The notes: generated from the letters alone by a model not told the origin. DNA of 64,000 bases from Roseicella frigidaeris (GCF_003258945.1 NZ_QLIX01000002.1:434843-498842); one strand, 5' to 3'. Numbered from the stretch's first letter, positions 51,751 to 62,528 are shown. Translations and numbers: made by a program.

Positions 51751-52584
51751 TCAGGGCGCCAGCAGGGCGGCGTGCAGCGCGTCCCAGCTCGCCCGGTCGG
51801 GCGCCGCGATCAGGCCGCCGCCGGTGACCAGCGGGCCATAGGCGCTGCCGTCGAAGCGCGCCGCATAGCCACCGGCCTCGCGGTGCAGCAGCCAGCCCGG
51901 CGCATGGTCCCAGGGCATCAGGCGGTTGTAGAGCAGCGCATGGGCGTGGCCGCCGGCGGCCATCCGGTACTCATGCGCCGCGCAGCGCAGGCCGAGCACC
52001 GCGCGCAGCCGCGGCAGGCGCGCGGCGACGCGGCTGCGCAGCGGCTCGGCCAGATAGGTCCAGCTCACGCTGGCCACCATCTCGTCGACCGGCGCCGGCG
52101 CGGCGACGCGCAGGTCCAGCCGGTTGCCATCAGGGGATTCGATCCAGGCCCCCTCCCCGCGCAACGCAATGGCGGTGTCGTCGCCGAGCGGGTCATGCAC
52201 CCAGGCCGCGACGATCTCGCCACGGATGACGGCCGCCGCCATGCAGCCGAAGAGCGGCAGGCCGGCGGCGAAATTCGCCGTGCCGTCCACCGGATCGACG
52301 AGGAAGGCGAGATCGGCGCCGGCGAGCCGGCCGAGCAGGGCCGGATCGGCCGCACAGGCCTCCTCGCCCACCACCACGCAGCCCGGGAAGCGCGCCGCGA
52401 GACCGGCGGCGATGACGCGCTCCGCCGCCTCGTCGGCATCGGTCACCAGATCAAGCGGCCCCGACTTCACCCGCACCGCCCCGACGCCCAGGCGGCGGAA
52501 GCGCGGCAGGATCTCGGCCCGCGCCGCCGCGCGCAGCAGCCCGGCGATGGAGGCGGCCGCGGCGGCACCGATCGATCGCGTCAC
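51751..52584 (-). CDS. Inositol-monophosphatase-family phosphatase
   Basis: 277 residues from a GTG at 52584. DLVTDADEAAERVI, VVVGEEACA, FLVDPVDGTANF (metal motif A), and PWDHAPGWLLHREAGG (motif B) are all present. Members dephosphorylate inositol phosphates, histidinol phosphate or 3'-phosphoadenosine-5'-phosphate. It is the last gene of the dusB-hflX run, 11 bp after hflX. Confidence 0.88.
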   Translation of the reverse strand: MTRSIGAAAAASIAGLLRAAARAEILPRFRRLGVGAVRVKSGPLDLVTDADEAAERVIAAGLAARFPGCVVVGEEACAADPALLGRLAGADLAFLVDPVDGTANFAAGLPLFGCMAAAVIRGEIVAAWVHDPLGDDTAIALRGEGAWIESPDGNRLDLRVAAPAPVDEMVASVSWTYLAEPLRSRVAARLPRLRAVLGLRCAAHEYRMAAGGHAHALLYNRLMPWDHAPGWLLHREAGGYAARFDGSAYGPLVTGGGLIAAPDRASWDALHAALLAP

Positions 52585-52595
52585 CGGGGCGCTCC

Positions 52596-53963
52596 TCAGG
52601 CGGAGGTCTGCTCGAAGCGGGCGCGGTCGGCCGGGCTGAGCCGCACGGTCACCCGCACATCGACATCGCCGTCGTTGCGCTCCAGCACCTCGCCATGCCG
52701 GTACAGCCAGGCCAGACGCGCGCCGTCGCTGGCCGGGATGGCGTAGTCGACCGTCTCCATGCCGGCCGAGAGGCGGGCATCGAGCGCGTCCCGCAAGGCG
52801 TCCAGCCCCTCGCCGGTGAGGGCCGAGACGGCGATGACGCCGGCATCCCCCGCGAGGTCCGGCACCGCGCCGACGCCGCCCAGCAGGTCGGCCTTGTTCA
52901 GCACCTCGACCACCCGCTCCTCCCAGCCCTCGTCGAGCGTGGCATGCGGGCCGCCGGCCATCTCGTGCAGCACGCCGAGCACATCGGCCCGCTGTGCCGC
53001 GGTGTCGGGATGCGCGGCGTCGCGGACGTGCAGGATGATGTCGGCGGCCGCGACCTCCTCGAGCGTCGCGCGGAAGGCCTCGACGAGCTGGGTCGGCAGG
53101 TCGGAGATGAAGCCGACCGTGTCGGAGAGGATCGCCCGCCGCCCGGAGGGCAGGCGGATGCCACGCATGGTCGGGTCGAGCGTGGCGAAGAGCTGGTCCT
53201 GCGCATAGACGCCAGCGCCGGTCAGGGCGTTGAACAAGGTGCTCTTGCCGGCATTGGTGTAGCCGACCAGGGCGATCACCGGATAGGGCACGCGCTCGCG
53301 CGCCCGGCGGTGCAGGCCGCGGGTGCGGCGCACCTGCTCCAGCTCCTTCTTCAGCTTGACCATGCGCTCGCCGATCAGCCGGCGGTCGATCTCGATCTGG
53401 CTCTCGCCCGGGCCGCCGAGGAAGCCGAAGCCGCCCCGCTGCCGCTCGAGATGGGTCCAGGACCGCACCAGCCGCGTCCGCTGGTAGTCGAGATGCGCCA
53501 GCTCGACCTGCAGCGCGCCCTCGCGCGTACGGGCGCGCTCGCCGAAGATCTCGAGGATGAGACCGGTGCGGTCGATGACCTTGCAGCGCCATTCGCGCTC
53601 GAGGTTGCGCTGCTGCACCGGCGTCAGGGCGGCATCGACCACGGCGAGGCCGACGCGCTGGTCGGCGATCGCCTGGCCGGCCGCCTGCACCTGGCCATCG
53701 CCCAGCAGCGTGCTCGGCCGCCGCTCGCGCAGCGGGAAGATCGCCTGGTGCACGATGGTCACGCCGATGCTGGCGGCGAGCCCGACCGCCTCGGCGAGCC
53801 GCGCCTCGGCCGCGCGCTGCCCGCCATCGATGGCCGGCATGCCGCCCGGACCCACCGGCCGCATGCCCCGCTCGAAGGGCAGGATCACGGCTGCCCGGAT
53901 CGGTCCCGTATCGGAGCCATCGCCGCGGTCGTTCGCCGGCGACGGCCAGTCGGACTCAGTCAC
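52596..53963 (-). CDS. hflX: GTPase HflX
   Basis: 455 residues. The HflX N-terminal domain ([41 protein letters not shown]) is followed by the helical [15 protein letters not shown] linker and the G domain: [15 protein letters not shown] (G1), DPTMRG (G2), [12 protein letters not shown] (G3) and LNKADLL (G4). HflX splits and rescues stalled or heat-damaged ribosomes. Its start overlaps the hfq end by 8 bp, keeping the classical hfq-hflX pair. Confidence 0.95.
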   Translation of the reverse strand: MTESDWPSPANDRGDGSDTGPIRAAVILPFERGMRPVGPGGMPAIDGGQRAAEARLAEAVGLAASIGVTIVHQAIFPLRERRPSTLLGDGQVQAAGQAIADQRVGLAVVDAALTPVQQRNLEREWRCKVIDRTGLILEIFGERARTREGALQVELAHLDYQRTRLVRSWTHLERQRGGFGFLGGPGESQIEIDRRLIGERMVKLKKELEQVRRTRGLHRRARERVPYPVIALVGYTNAGKSTLFNALTGAGVYAQDQLFATLDPTMRGIRLPSGRRAILSDTVGFISDLPTQLVEAFRATLEEVAAADIILHVRDAAHPDTAAQRADVLGVLHEMAGGPHATLDEGWEERVVEVLNKADLLGGVGAVPDLAGDAGVIAVSALTGEGLDALRDALDARLSAGMETVDYAIPASDGARLAWLYRHGEVLERNDGDVDVRVTVRLSPADRARFEQTSA

Positions 53964-54300
53964 TGCCGGCAGGGTGGACCTCGCGGCTCATGGTCAAGGT
54001 TGTGCCCTCGCGCTGCACCGTGGCTCCCTCGCGGGCCGCGGAGGCGTCGAAGAGTTGGATCGGGGCGCCCGGCATGACAGTGCTGATCGCATGCTTGTAC
54101 ACAAGCTGCGTGTGCCCATCCCGGCGGAGCAGAACGGAGAAGTTGTCAAACCAGGTGATGATGCCTTGCAGCTTGACCCCGTTGACGAGGAAGATTGTCA
54201 CGGGCGTCTTGCTCTTGCGAACGTGGTTCAGGAATACATCCTGAACGTTCTGGGACTTCTCGGCGGCCACGGCGCGGTCCTTCTTGTTCTTGGCAGCCAC
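53956..54300 (-). CDS. hfq: RNA chaperone Hfq
   Basis: 114 residues. [30 protein letters not shown] contains Sm1, and [27 protein letters not shown] contains Sm2 with the YKHAIST signature. A C-terminal tail of ~35 residues is longer than in some rhizobia. Hfq binds small RNAs and mRNAs. A perfect dyad with a CTGC-N3-GCAG core lies about 105 bp upstream and may control the promoter. Confidence 0.97.
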   Translation of the reverse strand: MAAKNKKDRAVAAEKSQNVQDVFLNHVRKSKTPVTIFLVNGVKLQGIITWFDNFSVLLRRDGHTQLVYKHAISTVMPGAPIQLFDASAAREGATVQREGTTLTMSREVHPAGSD

Positions 54301-54404
54301 TCAATGCAGCGTGCCTTGGCGAGTTTCGCCTTTCCACAACAGGTGAGCAGAACATCAGCCACCGGCGCCGCAGTTGCAAGGGATGGTTATGGCCACCACG
54401 CAGA

Positions 54405-54427
54405 AATTTGCTGCATTGCAGCAAATT
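54405..54427. promoter_or_regulatory. Perfect 10-bp dyad upstream of hfq (PhaR-like CTGC-N3-GCAG site)
   Basis: AATTTGCTGC, ATT, GCAGCAAATT is a perfect inverted repeat 105 bp upstream of hfq, in the gap after the HAD gene. PhaR, the polyhydroxyalkanoate regulator of alphaproteobacteria, binds CTGC-N3-GCAG type sites. The dyad could also be a terminator of the HAD gene, but there is no T run on its strand. Confidence 0.5.
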
Positions 54428-54453
54428 CCCTGCAGGCGGCCGAAGGGCGCGTC

Positions 54454-55098
54454 CTACAGCCTGCGGAAGAAGGCCGCCAGCGCCTCGCCATCCGGAAAGA
54501 CACGATCCGGGTTGACCTGCGCCACCCCGCCATCATGCGCGGCGTCACCGAGCAGCACGGCGGTGCAGCCCGCCCGCCGGGCCGCCTGCATGTCGAGCCC
54601 GGTATCGCCGACATACCAGATCGCCGGACCGGCCGGCAGTCCGATCGCCTGCAGCGCCAGCCGGAACGGCGCCGGATCAGGCTTGTCCGCCTCGGCATCG
54701 CCCGCCCCGAGCAGGCTGCGGAAATGCCGCTCCCAGCCGAGATGCGCCGCCTCGGCGCGCAGCAGGGGCCCCTGCTTGTTGCTGATCACGCCCTGCGGCA
54801 GGCCGGCTTGGCCCGCCGCCTCGATCGCGGCGGCAGCGCCCGGCATGGCGGTGAGCACGGCGAGGTGCCGCGCCCGGACCTCCCGATAGAAGATGTCCCG
54901 CGCCCCCTCCCACGCCTCGCCGAAGATCTCGGGAAAGGATTCCCGGAGGGAGCGGCGGACCCGGGCCCGGACCTCGTCCAGGGTCCAGAGCGGCAGCCCA
55001 TGGGCGGCGAAGGCGGCGTTCAGCCCGGCGGCGATCGCCGCCCAGCCATCGACCAGGGTGTTGTCCCAGTCCCACAGGATGGCGCGCGGCGCGGTCAT
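54454..55098 (-). CDS. HAD-superfamily hydrolase (phosphoglycolate-phosphatase-like)
   Basis: 214 residues. ILWDWDNTLVDGWAAI is HAD motif I (DxDNT variant), VISNKQGPLLR motif II/III, and WYVGDTGLDMQAARRAG motif IV. A cap domain follows motif I. Its start overlaps the aminotransferase stop (ATGA). Small-metabolite phosphatase; substrate unknown. Confidence 0.85.
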   Translation of the reverse strand: MTAPRAILWDWDNTLVDGWAAIAAGLNAAFAAHGLPLWTLDEVRARVRRSLRESFPEIFGEAWEGARDIFYREVRARHLAVLTAMPGAAAAIEAAGQAGLPQGVISNKQGPLLRAEAAHLGWERHFRSLLGAGDAEADKPDPAPFRLALQAIGLPAGPAIWYVGDTGLDMQAARRAGCTAVLLGDAAHDGGVAQVNPDRVFPDGEALAAFFRRL

Positions 55099-55967
55099 GC
55101 GGCGTTCCTGCGGTCGCCCTGCACATGCCGGGCGAAGATCTCGAAGAGCCGCCGCACCACCGGCCCGACCTCGCCATCGCCGACCGGCTCGCCATCGATG
55201 CGGGTGATCGGCTTCACGAAGGAGGTCGCGGAGGTGAGGAAGGCCTCGCGCGCCCGGCGCATCTCGTCGAGCGAGAAGGCCCGCTCCTCGCAGGGGATGC
55301 CGGCCTGGCGCAGCTCGTCCAGCAGCGCGGCCCGGGTGCAGCCGGGCAGGATCACCTGGTCCAGATGCCGGGTGCGGATGGCGCCGGCCTCGTCGACGAT
55401 CCAGAAGGTCGTCGCCGCGCCCTCGGTGATCATCCCGTCCGCCGCGTCGTAGAGGATGGCCTCCAGCGCCCCCTGCTCGCGCGCCGCCTGCCGGGCCAGG
55501 CAGTTGGGCAGCAGGTTGATGCTCTTGATGTCGCGCCGTGCCCAGCGGAGATCCGGCAGCGTGATGCAGGCGGCGGCCCAGCGCTCGACATCCTGCGGGA
55601 AGGGCGCGATGCGCTTGACCGTCACTACCAGGGCCGGCGGCACCGGCGTGCGGGGGAAGGCATGGTCGCGCCGCGCCACGCCGCGCGTGACCTGCATGTA
55701 GAGCAGCCCCTCGCCCACCCGGTTGCGCCGCGCCACCTCGGTCAGCACATGGCGTAGGGCGGCGCGGGTCATCGGCATCGGCAGCCGGATCTCGCGGAGC
55801 GAGCGCTCCAGCCGATCGAGATGGCGGTCCTCGTCGATGAAGCGGCCGCCATGGAGATGGACGACCTCGTAGATGCCGTCGCCGAACTGGTAGCCGCGAT
55901 CCTCGATGTTCACCTCGGCCCGGCGCTGGTCGAGATAGCGGCCATTCACATAGGCGATGCGCGACAT
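55095..55967 (-). CDS. dat: D-amino acid aminotransferase (class IV PLP enzyme)
   Basis: 290 residues. The fold-type-IV motifs are VNIEDRGYQFGDGIYEVVHLHGG, RRDIKSINLLPNCLARQAA with the PLP lysine, EAILYDAADGMITEGAATTFWIV and QVILPGCTRAALLDEL. D-alanine aminotransferases supply D-Glu or D-Ala; branched-chain types are close. In Rhodospirillales this gene commonly sits between ntrX and hfq, as here. Confidence 0.88.
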   Translation of the reverse strand: MSRIAYVNGRYLDQRRAEVNIEDRGYQFGDGIYEVVHLHGGRFIDEDRHLDRLERSLREIRLPMPMTRAALRHVLTEVARRNRVGEGLLYMQVTRGVARRDHAFPRTPVPPALVVTVKRIAPFPQDVERWAAACITLPDLRWARRDIKSINLLPNCLARQAAREQGALEAILYDAADGMITEGAATTFWIVDEAGAIRTRHLDQVILPGCTRAALLDELRQAGIPCEERAFSLDEMRRAREAFLTSATSFVKPITRIDGEPVGDGEVGPVVRRLFEIFARHVQGDRRNAA

Positions 55968-56052
55968 GGAATCCCCGGCTGGCGTCGACGCCCCCGGTTT
56001 AGGCCCGCGGCACCGCCGAAGGAAGCGCCGCCGCCCACTCCGCTCCCACGCT

Positions 56053-57498
56053 CTAGATCGTTGGCCCGGCGGCCGCCGGGGCCGCCGTCGTGGCCGCCTG
56101 CTGCGCCGGCGCCCGGTCCTCGGCCTGAACGCCCAGGAATTTCAGCTTCCGATGCAGCGCGCTCCGCTCCATGCCGACGAAATTCGCGGTCCGGCTGATA
56201 TTGCCGCCGAAGCGCAGGAGCTGCGCCTCGAGATACTGCTTCTCGAACAGCTCCCGCGCCTCGCGCAACGGCAGCGTCATGATCTCCGAGGACCGATCGA
56301 GTTTCAGCATGGCCGGCGCCGCCGAGCCTACCTCAGGCGGCAGCATCTCGGCCCGGATCGGGTCGCGCGCCTCGCCTGGCGCCATGATCAGCAGCCAGTC
56401 GATGAGGTTGCGGAGCTGGCGGACATTGCCCGGCCAGTCATAGGCCTGCAGCGCCGCCAGCGTGTCCTCGGCCAGCTCGCGCGCCGGGATGCCGGAGAGC
56501 TCGGCCGAGCGGATCATGAAATGCCGCGCCAAGGCCGGCACATCCTCGCGCCGCTCGCGCAGGGAGGCGATCTTCAGCGGCACCACCGCCAGGCGGTAAT
56601 AGAGATCCTCGCGGAAGCGGCCGGCGCCGATCTCGGCCTGCAGGTCGCGGTTGGTGGTGGCGAGCACCCGCACATCCACCTTCACCCGCGTCGCCCCGCC
56701 CACCCGCTCGAAGCCCTGCTCCTGCAAGGCGCGGACGATCTTGCCCTGGGTCTCGAGGGGCATGTCCGCCACCTCGTCGAGCAGCAGGGTGCCGCCATGG
56801 GCGCGCTCCAGCACGCCGGCGCGGCGCGGCGCCGCCTGCGGGTCGGTCCCCGCCTCGAGGCCGAACAGCTCCTCCTCGAAACGGCCGGGATTGAGGGTGG
56901 CGCAGTTGAGCGCGACGAAGGGCCCGTCCGCGCGGCGCGAGCGGGCATGGATCATCCGCGCCGCGACCTCCTTGCCCGAGCCGGCCGGGCCGGTGATCAG
57001 CACGCGGGAGCCGGTCGGCGCCACCCGCTCGATGGCGGTGCGGAGCTGGTTGATGGCCTGGGAGACCCCGACCAGCTCGGTCTCCGGCCCGGCCCGCAGC
57101 CGCAACTCGGAATTCTCCCGCCGCAGCCGCGCCGCCTCCAGCGCGCGCGCGACGACGAGGAGCAACCGGTCCGAGTTGAAGGGCTTCTCGATGAAGTCGT
57201 AGGCCCCCTGCTGGATGGCCCGCACCGCGGTCTCGATCGTGCCGTGGCCGGAGATCATCACCACCGGGATCTGCGGTTCCTCGCGGTGCAGGGCGCCCAG
57301 GATGCCGAGGCCGTCGAGCTTCGAGTTCTGCAGCCAGATATCCAGGACCACCAGGGACGGGCGCCGCTGCTTGAAAGCCGCCAGCGCGGTGTCGCTGTTG
57401 TGGGCCTGTCGCGTCTCGTAGCCCTCATCCGTCAGGATGCCCTCGATGAGGGCACGGATGTCCGGCTCGTCGTCGACGATCAGGATCTCATGCGCCAT
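56053..57498 (-). CDS. ntrX: Nitrogen response regulator NtrX
   Basis: 481 residues. The receiver domain has [15 protein letters not shown] and phosphorylation site D53 (VVLDIW). The AAA+ domain has [14 protein letters not shown] (Walker A) and [17 protein letters not shown] (Walker B). The GAFTGA loop that contacts sigma-54 is not seen; its place reads [15 protein letters not shown]. The C-terminal helix-turn-helix is [24 protein letters not shown]. The ntrX start overlaps ntrY by 11 bp. NtrX regulates nitrogen and redox/respiratory genes. Confidence 0.93.
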   Translation of the reverse strand: MAHEILIVDDEPDIRALIEGILTDEGYETRQAHNSDTALAAFKQRRPSLVVLDIWLQNSKLDGLGILGALHREEPQIPVVMISGHGTIETAVRAIQQGAYDFIEKPFNSDRLLLVVARALEAARLRRENSELRLRAGPETELVGVSQAINQLRTAIERVAPTGSRVLITGPAGSGKEVAARMIHARSRRADGPFVALNCATLNPGRFEEELFGLEAGTDPQAAPRRAGVLERAHGGTLLLDEVADMPLETQGKIVRALQEQGFERVGGATRVKVDVRVLATTNRDLQAEIGAGRFREDLYYRLAVVPLKIASLRERREDVPALARHFMIRSAELSGIPARELAEDTLAALQAYDWPGNVRQLRNLIDWLLIMAPGEARDPIRAEMLPPEVGSAAPAMLKLDRSSEIMTLPLREARELFEKQYLEAQLLRFGGNISRTANFVGMERSALHRKLKFLGVQAEDRAPAQQAATTAAPAAAGPTI

Positions 57499-59875
57499 GC
57501 GCGCGCCTCATGCTCCCATCCGGACGGTCACTCTCCGCTGCCAGGGACCGATCCTGCGCCGGCCGCCAGGGCAGGGTCAGCACGGCCCGGGCGCCACCGG
57601 GCGCTGTGCCCTGGCCCGGGTCGGGGGGCCTGTCCTCGAGCCCCAGCCTACCGCCATGGTCCTCCATGATCTTCTTCACGATGGCAAGGCCGAGGCCGGT
57701 TCCTTTCGCCTTGTGCGTGACATAGGGTTCGGCCAGCCTTTCCCGCTCCTCGCCCTGGGGAAGGCCGATCCCGTCATCCTCCACGGCGATCGCCACCATA
57801 TCCTCGCCCGGCTCGACGCGCACGGTGATGTGTCCGGCGGCCTCCCCCGGCGCCCGGGCGGGCGCCGACTCGCCCTCGGCCTGCTGCCGCATGGCGATGC
57901 CGTCGGCGGCATTCTGCAGCAGGTTGGTCAGGGCCTGGCCGAGAAGGCGGCGGTCACAGGGCACGACCGGGGCCGCCTCCGGCAGCACGACCCGATACTC
58001 GATCTCGGGATGCGCGTCCCGCTGCAGCACCAAGGCCTCGCGCAGCACCTGGCCGAGATCCTCCGGCTTAATCACCGGCTGCGGCATCCGGGCGAAGGCG
58101 CTGAACTCATCGACCATGCGGCCGATATCGCCGACCTGCCGGACGATGGTGTCGGTGCAGGCGCGGAAGGTGTCGGGATCCGACTGGATCTCCTTTAGGT
58201 AGCGCCGCTTCAGCCGTTCGGCGGAGAGCTGGATCGGCGTCAGCGGGTTCTTGATCTCATGCGCGATCCGCCGCGCCACATCCGCCCAGGCCGCCTTCCG
58301 CTGCGCCGAGAGCAGCTCGGTGATGTCGTCGAAGGTCAGCACGTAGCCGGCGATGCGCGGCGCCGCGCCGGTCTCGGGCGGCGCCTGCAGCTCCGCACCG
58401 ATCTGTGCCAGCAAGGTCCGCCGGTTCGAGGGCGGACCGATGCGGATCTCGGCGGTGATGGCCCGCTCCGGCGCCCCGGCCGTCTCCTCGACCACGCGGG
58501 CGAGCAGCGGCGCGAATTCCGGCACCACCGCGCCGAGCGGCAAGCCGATCGCGGCGTCGAGGTCGAGCCCGAGCAGCTCGCTCGCCCGGCGGTTCGGCAG
58601 GTTGATCCGGCCATCCGCCTCCAGGCCGAGAACGCCGGCCGAGACGCCGGCCAGCACCGCCTCGGTGAAGCGCCGGCGGTCATCGATCTGCCGATAGGCC
58701 TGCATCAGCTCGGCCCGCTGCGCCGCGAGCTGGTTGGTCATCCGATTGAAGGCGCGCGTCAGGCTGGAGAGTTCCTCATCCGTCGCCGCCTCCTCGACGC
58801 GCGTGGTGAGGTCGCCGGCCCGGACCCGCTCGGCCGCCACGATCAGCCGCCCGATCGGCCGGGCGAGCTGGTTGGCCAGCACCAGGCCGATCAACACCGC
58901 CGCCAGCAGCACCAGCAGCGCGGCGACGGCGAAGATCATGATGAAGGTGAGCTGCAAGCCGTAGCGGTTGCGGTCGAGCTGCTCGTATTGGGCCACCTCG
59001 CGCTCGGCCCGCTGCTGGTTGTTCACCACCTCGGGGTCGACCGGCCGGCCGATCAGCAGCATCAGCATCGGCCGGCTGTCGAGGGCGACCACGGCCCGCA
59101 CCCGGCCCGCCTGCTCATCCGGCAGCACCGCGACATCGCCCTGCTTGGCCATGTCGATCGCCCAGTCGGGCGGCGGGTCGAGGGCGAAATTGGCGGTCGG
59201 GCCGTATTGCGCCATGGGCCGCCGCAGGGTCGGGTCGAAGACCACCGACTCGGTGAGGCCGCGCAGCAGCGTGTGGGTGGCGAGCACCTGGGCGAAGCTG
59301 CGCCCCTGATCGGCGAGAAGCTGGCCGCCGGCGCGGTTGAGGTCGTTGGCCATGGCCAGCGCATCGCCACGGATATTGTTGCGGTGCTCCTCCAGATAGG
59401 CCTGCGCCACCTGCCGGCTGGCCTCCAGCGCCGTGCGGACGCGGTCGCTGAACCAGGCCTGGATGCCGAGGTTGAAGAAGGCGGCGGCGAACCCGGCGAC
59501 CAGGATGGAGGGCACCACCGCCACCACGCCGAAGAGCAGCACCAGCCGCACATGCAGCCGTGCCCCGGCCGAGCCGCGCCGCCGCTCCGCCCAGACCCGT
59601 ACCAGCCGCCCGGCCAAGGAGGCGCCGAGCAGGCAGAGCACGAGCAGGCTGACCAGCATCAGCCCCATCTCGACCCCCGGCCGGGTCGGGCCGAAGGGGC
59701 TGCCGTTGGAGAGCACGGTGAAGGTGGCGATGCCGAGCAGCAGCGCCCCGACCGCGAGGCCGAGCGTCATGCCGCGGCCGAGCAGCAGGTCGGCGACCCG
59801 CCGCAGCACGCCGCGGCGTCCGGCCGGTGCCTCCCCCTCCCCCAGCCGCCGCCCCGCGGGGCGCGGGACACGCAT
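57488..59875 (-). CDS. ntrY: Nitrogen-sensing histidine kinase NtrY
   Basis: 795 residues. Three or four N-terminal membrane segments (GLAVGALLLGIATFTVL, GLMLVSLLVLCLLGASLAG, VRLVLLFGVVAVVPSILVAGFAAAFF) and a periplasmic region to ~LTFIMIFAVAALLVLLAAVLIGLVLANQ lead into a HAMP domain (ERVRAGDLTTRV), a PAS domain, and the kinase core: H539 in RRIAHEIKNPLTPIQ, ALTNLLQNAADGI, and GTGLGLAIVKKIMEDHGG. It phosphorylates NtrX. It overlaps ntrC by one base. Confidence 0.94.
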   Translation of the reverse strand: MRVPRPAGRRLGEGEAPAGRRGVLRRVADLLLGRGMTLGLAVGALLLGIATFTVLSNGSPFGPTRPGVEMGLMLVSLLVLCLLGASLAGRLVRVWAERRRGSAGARLHVRLVLLFGVVAVVPSILVAGFAAAFFNLGIQAWFSDRVRTALEASRQVAQAYLEEHRNNIRGDALAMANDLNRAGGQLLADQGRSFAQVLATHTLLRGLTESVVFDPTLRRPMAQYGPTANFALDPPPDWAIDMAKQGDVAVLPDEQAGRVRAVVALDSRPMLMLLIGRPVDPEVVNNQQRAEREVAQYEQLDRNRYGLQLTFIMIFAVAALLVLLAAVLIGLVLANQLARPIGRLIVAAERVRAGDLTTRVEEAATDEELSSLTRAFNRMTNQLAAQRAELMQAYRQIDDRRRFTEAVLAGVSAGVLGLEADGRINLPNRRASELLGLDLDAAIGLPLGAVVPEFAPLLARVVEETAGAPERAITAEIRIGPPSNRRTLLAQIGAELQAPPETGAAPRIAGYVLTFDDITELLSAQRKAAWADVARRIAHEIKNPLTPIQLSAERLKRRYLKEIQSDPDTFRACTDTIVRQVGDIGRMVDEFSAFARMPQPVIKPEDLGQVLREALVLQRDAHPEIEYRVVLPEAAPVVPCDRRLLGQALTNLLQNAADGIAMRQQAEGESAPARAPGEAAGHITVRVEPGEDMVAIAVEDDGIGLPQGEERERLAEPYVTHKAKGTGLGLAIVKKIMEDHGGRLGLEDRPPDPGQGTAPGGARAVLTLPWRPAQDRSLAAESDRPDGSMRRAHGA

Positions 59876-61320
59876 CAGCCGAGCCCGCGCACCACGGGCA
59901 GGTCGAGCTCGCGGATCTTCTTGCGCAGCGTGTTGCGGTTCAGCCCGAGCATGGCAGCGGCCTTGATCTGGTTGCCCCGGGTCGCGCCGAGCACCAGGCG
60001 GAGCAACGGCCGCTCGACCTCGGCGAGCACCCGATCATAGAGGTCCCGCACCGGCATGCCATCCTTATGCGCGGCGACGAAGCCCTTGAGATGCCGCTCG
60101 ACCGCCTGCTCCAGCGTCTCCGGCCCGCGCGCCCCGCCCGGCTCGGCGGGCGGCTCGGCCTCGGAGAGCTCGGTGCCGACCGCCTCGGCATCGATCGTCT
60201 CCTGCGGGTAGAGGGCGGCCAACCGTCGCATCAGGTTCTCCAGCTCGCGGGCATTGCCGGGCCAGGAATGCTGCTTCAGCCGCTCCACCGCCTCGGCGCT
60301 GAGCTGCTTCTGCGGCAGGCCGGCGGCGCGGGCACGGTCGAGGAAGTGGCGCGCCAGCAGGGGGATGTCCTCCAGCCGCTCGCGCAGCGGCGGCAGGCGG
60401 ATCGGCACCACGTTCAGGCGGTAGAACAGGTCCTCGCGGAACACGCCCTGGCGGATGGATTGCCGCAGGTCGCGATGGGTCGCCGCCACGATCCGCACAT
60501 TGGCCTTGATCGGGTTGCGGCCGCCGACGGTGGTGAACTCGCCCTCCTGCAGCACCCGCAGCAGCCGGGTCTGCGCCTCGGGCGGCATGTCGCCGATCTC
60601 GTCGAGGAAGAGGGTGCCGCCGGCCGCCTGCTCGAAGCGGCCGATGCCGCGGTTCAGCGCCCCGGTGAAGGCGCCCCGCTCATGGCCGAACAACTCGCTT
60701 TCGATCAGCTCGCGCGGGATCGCCGCCATGTTGATGGCGACGAAGGGCCCGCCGCGGCGGCGCCCGTAATCGTGCAGGGCGCGCGCCACCAGCTCCTTGC
60801 CGGTGCCCGACTCGCCGGTGATCATCACCGTCAGGTCGGTGGTCGTGAGGCGCGCGACGGTGCGGTAGATCTCCTGCATCGCCGGGCTGCGGCCGACCAG
60901 GGGCAGGCGCTCGCCGGCCTCGTCCTCGCTCTCCCCGGCCACCGGCGGCTGCGGCGCCGCCAGCGCCCGCTCCACCACCGCCATCAGCTCCTTCAGGTCG
61001 AAGGGCTTGGGCAGGTATTCGAAGGCGCCGCGCTGGGCGGCCTTCAGCGCCGTCATGAAGGTGCTCTGCGCGCTCATCACCACGACGCGGAGCTCGGGCC
61101 GGATCCGCTTGATGCGGGGGACCAGGTCGAGGCCGTTCTCGTCCGGCATGACCACATCGGTGATGACGAGGTCGCCCTCGCCATCCTCGACCCAGCGCCA
61201 GAGCGTCGAGGCGGAGGAGGTGGCACGCACCTGGTAGCCCGAGCGCCCCAGCGCCTGGCTGAGCACGGTGCGGATCGCCCGGTCGTCATCGGCGACCAGG
61301 ATGGTACGGCTGTCGTTCAT
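59875..61320 (-). CDS. ntrC: Nitrogen regulation response regulator NtrC
   Basis: 481 residues. Receiver aspartate D55 lies in [13 protein letters not shown]. The sigma-54 interaction domain is complete: [14 protein letters not shown] (Walker A), [13 protein letters not shown] (GAFTGA), [16 protein letters not shown] (Walker B). The C-terminal DNA-binding helix-turn-helix is [23 protein letters not shown]. NtrC activates sigma-54 promoters of ammonium-scavenging genes. ATG at 61323 is equally possible. Confidence 0.95.
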   Translation of the reverse strand: MNDSRTILVADDDRAIRTVLSQALGRSGYQVRATSSASTLWRWVEDGEGDLVITDVVMPDENGLDLVPRIKRIRPELRVVVMSAQSTFMTALKAAQRGAFEYLPKPFDLKELMAVVERALAAPQPPVAGESEDEAGERLPLVGRSPAMQEIYRTVARLTTTDLTVMITGESGTGKELVARALHDYGRRRGGPFVAINMAAIPRELIESELFGHERGAFTGALNRGIGRFEQAAGGTLFLDEIGDMPPEAQTRLLRVLQEGEFTTVGGRNPIKANVRIVAATHRDLRQSIRQGVFREDLFYRLNVVPIRLPPLRERLEDIPLLARHFLDRARAAGLPQKQLSAEAVERLKQHSWPGNARELENLMRRLAALYPQETIDAEAVGTELSEAEPPAEPGGARGPETLEQAVERHLKGFVAAHKDGMPVRDLYDRVLAEVERPLLRLVLGATRGNQIKAAAMLGLNRNTLRKKIRELDLPVVRGLG

Positions 61321-62528
61321 CATCGGCTCTTGGCGCGGGGGCCGGTGCCGCGCTCGGCGGCCCGGGGGGCCGCCTCCGGCCGGCGAACGGCAGCGGGCGG
61401 CATGGCAAGGGAAAGGCGGAAGGCGGTGCGGCCGGGGCGGCTGTCGCATTCGATCAGGCCGCCCTGATCGGCGACGAGCTTGGCGACCAGCGCCAGGCCC
61501 AGCCCCTGCCCGCCCCGTTTGGTGGTCACGAAGGGCTCGAACAGCGTGGCGCGGACCGGCTCGGGGATGCCGGGCCCGTTGTCCCGCACGCTGACCTGCA
61601 GGGGCAGGTGCACGCGGTCCCGGCTGCCCGGCACGGCGATCCGCACGCCATGATGGTAGGCGGTGGAAAGGACGATCTCGCCTGCCACAGGATCAACGGC
61701 TTCCGCGGCATTCTTCACCAGGTTCAGCAGGATCTGCACGAGCTGGTCGCGGTTGCCCCAGACCTGCGGCAGGGAGGGATCGTAATCCACCAGGATCCGC
61801 AGATGCGCCGCGAAGCCGGTCTGGGCGACGCGCCGGACATGGTCCAGCACCTGATGGATGTTCACCGGCCCGAGCTCGACCGGCCGGTCCGAGAACATGT
61901 CCATCCGGTCGACCAGGCCGCGGATGCGGTCGGCCTCGTCCTGGATGAGTTGGCAGAGCTCCCGGTCGCCCTCATCGAGGCTGGATTGCTCGAGCAATTG
62001 CGCCGCGCCGCGGATGCCGGAGAGCGGGTTCTTCACCTCATGCGCGAGCATCTCGGCCATGGCCGAGGCGCCGCGCGCCGCGCCGAGGAAGTTGAGCTGG
62101 CGGTTCATCATCTGCGCCGTCGAGCCGTCCTGCAGGGTGAGCACCACCCCGCCCGGCATCTCGGGCAGCGGCGCCCCATGCGCCGTCACCCCGCGCCGGT
62201 GCAGCCGCGGGCTCTCGAGCGCCAGGTCGTGGTCGGAGACCGGCGCCTCGTGCTGCCGCACCTGGCGAAGCAGCGCCAGGAGCCGGCTGTCCTCGGGCAG
62301 CAGGTCGGCGAGCCGGATGGTGGCGAGGGTCGGGAAGGAGAGCTGGAAGAACAGCTCCGCCGCCGGGTTGGCGTAGCGGAAGCGGTCCTCGCCATCGAGG
62401 ACCACCGCCGGCATGGGCAGGGCGGAGAGGATCGCCGCGGCCTCGGGCAGCGGCGTGACATGCGCCGGCTTGGGGGCGGGCTTGGCCGGCAAGGTGGCCC
62501 GGGGCCGGGCCGCGAGGGCGCCGCTCAT
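61320..62528 (-). CDS. ntrB: Nitrogen regulation histidine kinase NtrB
   Basis: 402 residues. PAS segment [30 protein letters not shown] is followed by H163 in [54 protein letters not shown] and [19 protein letters not shown]. No membrane segment is present, so it is the cytoplasmic kinase/phosphatase that is controlled by PII and acts on NtrC. It overlaps dusB by ATGA and ntrC by a few bases. Confidence 0.94.
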   Translation of the reverse strand: MSGALAARPRATLPAKPAPKPAHVTPLPEAAAILSALPMPAVVLDGEDRFRYANPAAELFFQLSFPTLATIRLADLLPEDSRLLALLRQVRQHEAPVSDHDLALESPRLHRRGVTAHGAPLPEMPGGVVLTLQDGSTAQMMNRQLNFLGAARGASAMAEMLAHEVKNPLSGIRGAAQLLEQSSLDEGDRELCQLIQDEADRIRGLVDRMDMFSDRPVELGPVNIHQVLDHVRRVAQTGFAAHLRILVDYDPSLPQVWGNRDQLVQILLNLVKNAAEAVDPVAGEIVLSTAYHHGVRIAVPGSRDRVHLPLQVSVRDNGPGIPEPVRATLFEPFVTTKRGGQGLGLALVAKLVADQGGLIECDSRPGRTAFRLSLAMPPAAVRRPEAAPRAAERGTGPRAKSR

